Assembly: GCF_021129305.1 (NCBI RefSeq) | Contig: NZ_JAJOMB010000029.1 | Span: forward strand, 55,776 to 119,775 | DNA: 64,000 nt | Direction: 5' to 3' | From: Kineosporia babensis | GTDB taxonomy: Bacteria; Actinomycetota; Actinomycetes; Actinomycetales; Kineosporiaceae | Part shown: positions 62,575-64,000 of the stretch, in pieces | Position numbering within the stretch: position 1 is the first letter of the stretch | How the letters are laid out: every line of letters starts with the position of its first letter | Notes under the pieces: generated by a model | What the model saw: the letters and a program-made list of their open reading frames with translations, nothing else | The model's database searches: none | What the model was told of the DNA's origin: nothing | Made by a program: the position numbers and the translations under genes

Positions 62575-62690
62575 CTCGGCACCTCGCTTCCAGAGCCAGA
62601 ACCGACCCTGGGCGGGCGAGGCCATGGCAACCGCGAGTCCAGCACGCCGATGAGCGCCGCAAACAACAGAGTCCCCAGAACGAAAGCCAT
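62571..62690 (-). CDS. 39-residue membrane microprotein, translationally coupled
   Basis: The ATG at 62690 is preceded by GGGAGGGGA five bases upstream, the best ribosome site in this area. The product MAFVLGTLLFAALIGVLDS then LPWPRPPRVGSGSGSEVPR has one TM helix and a short Pro/Gly/Ser tail. Its TGA overlaps the GTG of the next membrane protein (GTGA), so ribosomes would pass from one to the other. It may be a small partner of that protein or a leader that sets its translation. No homologue is known to me. Confidence 0.6.
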   Translation of the reverse strand: MAFVLGTLLFAALIGVLDSRLPWPRPPRVGSGSGSEVPR

Positions 62691-62811
62691 GACTCCCCTC
62701 CCATGACCGCCAGGCTTTCCCGGCAGCTAGCTAAGTGAACAGAAGTTGCATTAGCTGCGCTGATGGAAGACTACGTCAGAGATCATCACAAACGCAACTG
62801 GAGTTCTATTA

Positions 62812-63438
62812 ATGGCAGAAGGTGTCGCCGGCTCGGTCAGGCCGGGAGGTCGCACGGCCCGTACCCGCGAAGCGGTCATGGGCGCACTCGTGGAGGAGCT
62901 TTCCGAGCACGGCTACTCGGGCACGTCGATGGAACGCATTGCCACCCGGGCCGGCGTGGCCAAGACGACGCTGTACCGGCGCTGGGGCGGCGTGGACCAG
63001 ATCGTGGTCGAACTCTTCACCGATGCCACCGCTACGGCCATTCCGGTGCCGGACACCGGCAGCTTCGAAGGAGATCTGCGAGAACTGACCCGCAGCGCCG
63101 TCGGCCTCCTGCTCGATCCGCTCGCCCGGGCGATCTTCGACATCGTCGTAGGTGAAGCTGTGCACAACCCCGTAGCCCGCACTGCCCTCACCCAGTTCTT
63201 CGACCGGCGGGTGCGAGGCGGCGCCATCGTGGTCGAACGAGCAGTGCAGCGCGGAGAAGTCCCCGCCGACACTGATCCGGCCGAGGTGATCCGCCAGGCC
63301 GGAGCACCGTACTTCGCACGCATCTATGTCACCGGCGATCCGATCAGCCTTCAAGACGCAGATCGCGCGGCCTCGGTCACCGCCCTCGCCGCCCGTGAGG
63401 GCCTGTTCCCCCTACAAGCCACGAGCCCTGCCGGTTAA
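62812..63438 (+). CDS. TetR-family transcriptional regulator
   Basis: A 208-residue repressor with a helix-turn-helix near residues 18-65 (REAVMGALVEELSEHGYSGTSMERIATRAGVA then KTTLYRRWGGVDQIVVELF) and a helical ligand domain. The ATG follows GGAG. It is divergent from the microgene/membrane protein pair with about 120 bp between them; that gap contains GCAGCTA (62723-62729) and TAGCTGC (62752-62758) as inverted arms, a possible operator. The likely target is the membrane pair. Confidence 0.92.
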   Translation: MAEGVAGSVRPGGRTARTREAVMGALVEELSEHGYSGTSMERIATRAGVAKTTLYRRWGGVDQIVVELFTDATATAIPVPDTGSFEGDLRELTRSAVGLLLDPLARAIFDIVVGEAVHNPVARTALTQFFDRRVRGGAIVVERAVQRGEVPADTDPAEVIRQAGAPYFARIYVTGDPISLQDADRAASVTALAAREGLFPLQATSPAG

Positions 63439-63441
63439 GCA

Positions 63442-64000
63442 TCAGAACGGCGGTTCGTCGAGATCGGACTCGATGCCGGTGCTTTCGCCCCAAGGAGCAT
63501 GCGGCGGCCGGTTCACCGGTGGTGGCTTGCGCGTAGCCTGGCGCTGCGCCAGAAGCCGAGCCTGGTAGTCCTGCAGGGCCTGATCGCGGTTGTACTGATA
63601 CTCGATCCGACGCTGCCAGCGACGCAGCCGCAGTGACGCGCGCTCCGCGGAAGACATGGCATCTTCGCGAGAAGTGCGACCAGGACGACCCGCTCCCGGC
63701 AAGTCCTCGGGTTCGATGGTGGCCTCCGACTCGCTCGCTGCCGTGCGGGCAGCCTGTCCACTCGCTGCTTCGCGGGCCAGTGGAAGACTCCAGCCAGGCA
63801 TCCCGGGCAGGCAGGGCGGAGCGCTGTCGTGGTGAGCGCCCTCAGGAGTCGTCCAGATGATCGTTCCCGGCGGATAAGGTTCGCCGGGACGCGCGCGACG
63901 CGCCTGCCATCCTCCGAACGTCTTTACCCGGTGATGCTTTCGGCAACAAGGGTGCAAATTGCAGACGCACGTTCGGCCTCCTCGTCCGAACGGGATCAGA
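63442..64000 (-). CDS. DUF222/HNH endonuclease, C-terminal part (5' end outside window)
   Basis: The frame continues past the right edge without a start; the visible part begins LIPFGRGGRTCVCNLHPCC and goes on RKHHRVKTFGGW, the second half of the HNH motif, followed by a Pro/Gly-rich stretch and a basic C-terminal helix ending NRPPHAPWGES and DEPPF. It aligns closely with the end of the 43938-46403 protein (KPFDQGGFTCVCNIRPAC, HAPWGES, GEPPF), so the two are paralogues. Its TGA lies 4 bp from the convergent TetR stop. Confidence 0.85.
   Translation of the reverse strand, partial: LIPFGRGGRTCVCNLHPCCRKHHRVKTFGGWQARRARPGEPYPPGTIIWTTPEGAHHDSAPPCLPGMPGWSLPLAREAASGQAARTAASESEATIEPEDLPGAGRPGRTSREDAMSSAERASLRLRRWQRRIEYQYNRDQALQDYQARLLAQRQATRKPPPVNRPPHAPWGESTGIESDLDEPPF

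Noticed and set aside
1..64000. CRISPR arrays, tRNA or rRNA genes, insertion sequences
   Set aside because: No regularly spaced repeats with unique spacers, no cloverleaf or CCA-type tRNA ends, and no transposase frames were found by eye; small non-coding RNAs cannot be excluded.

Overview
This is a GC-rich chromosomal window from a filamentous-type actinomycete. The left third carries the conserved actinobacterial order (relA)-apt-secF-secD-yajC-ruvB-ruvA-ruvC-yebC-pdxT-pdxS, the phosphatidylinositol mannoside genes (pimA, PI-mannoside acyltransferase, CDP-alcohol transferase, HIT protein) and thrS. GTG starts, 4-bp stop/start overlaps and the PI-mannoside locus all fit Actinomycetota. A Kineosporia-like genus is possible, but that is a guess from gene content.

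Layout. 1-15300: housekeeping genes, all on the minus strand (protein export, Holliday-junction processing, PLP synthesis, PI-mannoside synthesis), plus one DHA2-type drug exporter. 15350-20540: a poorly understood membrane island. Two homologous two-gene modules (single-TM extracytoplasmic protein plus HTTM-type multi-pass membrane protein) flank two paralogous 90-residue proteins, an unrecognised 250-residue protein and a DCC-type CxxC thiol protein. Both modules appear to start as leaderless messages. 20545-24411: thrS and a GAF-PAS-GGDEF diguanylate cyclase. 24412-36796: a SARP-type regulator divergent from two giant synthase genes related to polyunsaturated fatty acid/iterative polyketide synthases. 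The first is NPD-NPD-KS-AT-ACP-ACP-KR and the second KS-AT-DH-PPTase-like; the second is broken by an apparent one-base deletion near 34127. 36741-40310: a TetR repressor divergent from a GH13 glycosidase and an MFS exporter, with a palindrome in the divergent promoter.

40348-53776: mostly catabolic and accessory genes. These are a serine hydrolase with internal repeats, a lactate-type permease, a DUF222/HNH endonuclease, a GntR regulator facing a fumarylacetoacetase-family/SDR/aldo-keto reductase operon (L-fucose-type sugar catabolism), glycerate kinase, YidD and an aldehyde dehydrogenase. 53889-58032: a multi-PAS histidine kinase, a Tat-type siderophore-binding lipoprotein behind a DtxR/IdeR-like iron box, and a GrpB-family protein. 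58118-59097: an Ada-type zinc-domain gene coupled to alkB.

59284-61955 looks like a zinc-starvation (Zur) cluster. It holds a COG0523 (CobW-like) protein without a P-loop, an out-of-frame relic of the zinc-free ribosomal protein L31 gene, and a YibE/F membrane protein, with a Zur-like box in front of both intact genes. 62005-63438 holds a translationally coupled 39-codon microgene, a membrane protein and a TetR regulator. The right edge cuts a second DUF222/HNH endonuclease paralogous to the one at 43938. I saw no tRNA, rRNA, CRISPR array, insertion sequence or prophage.
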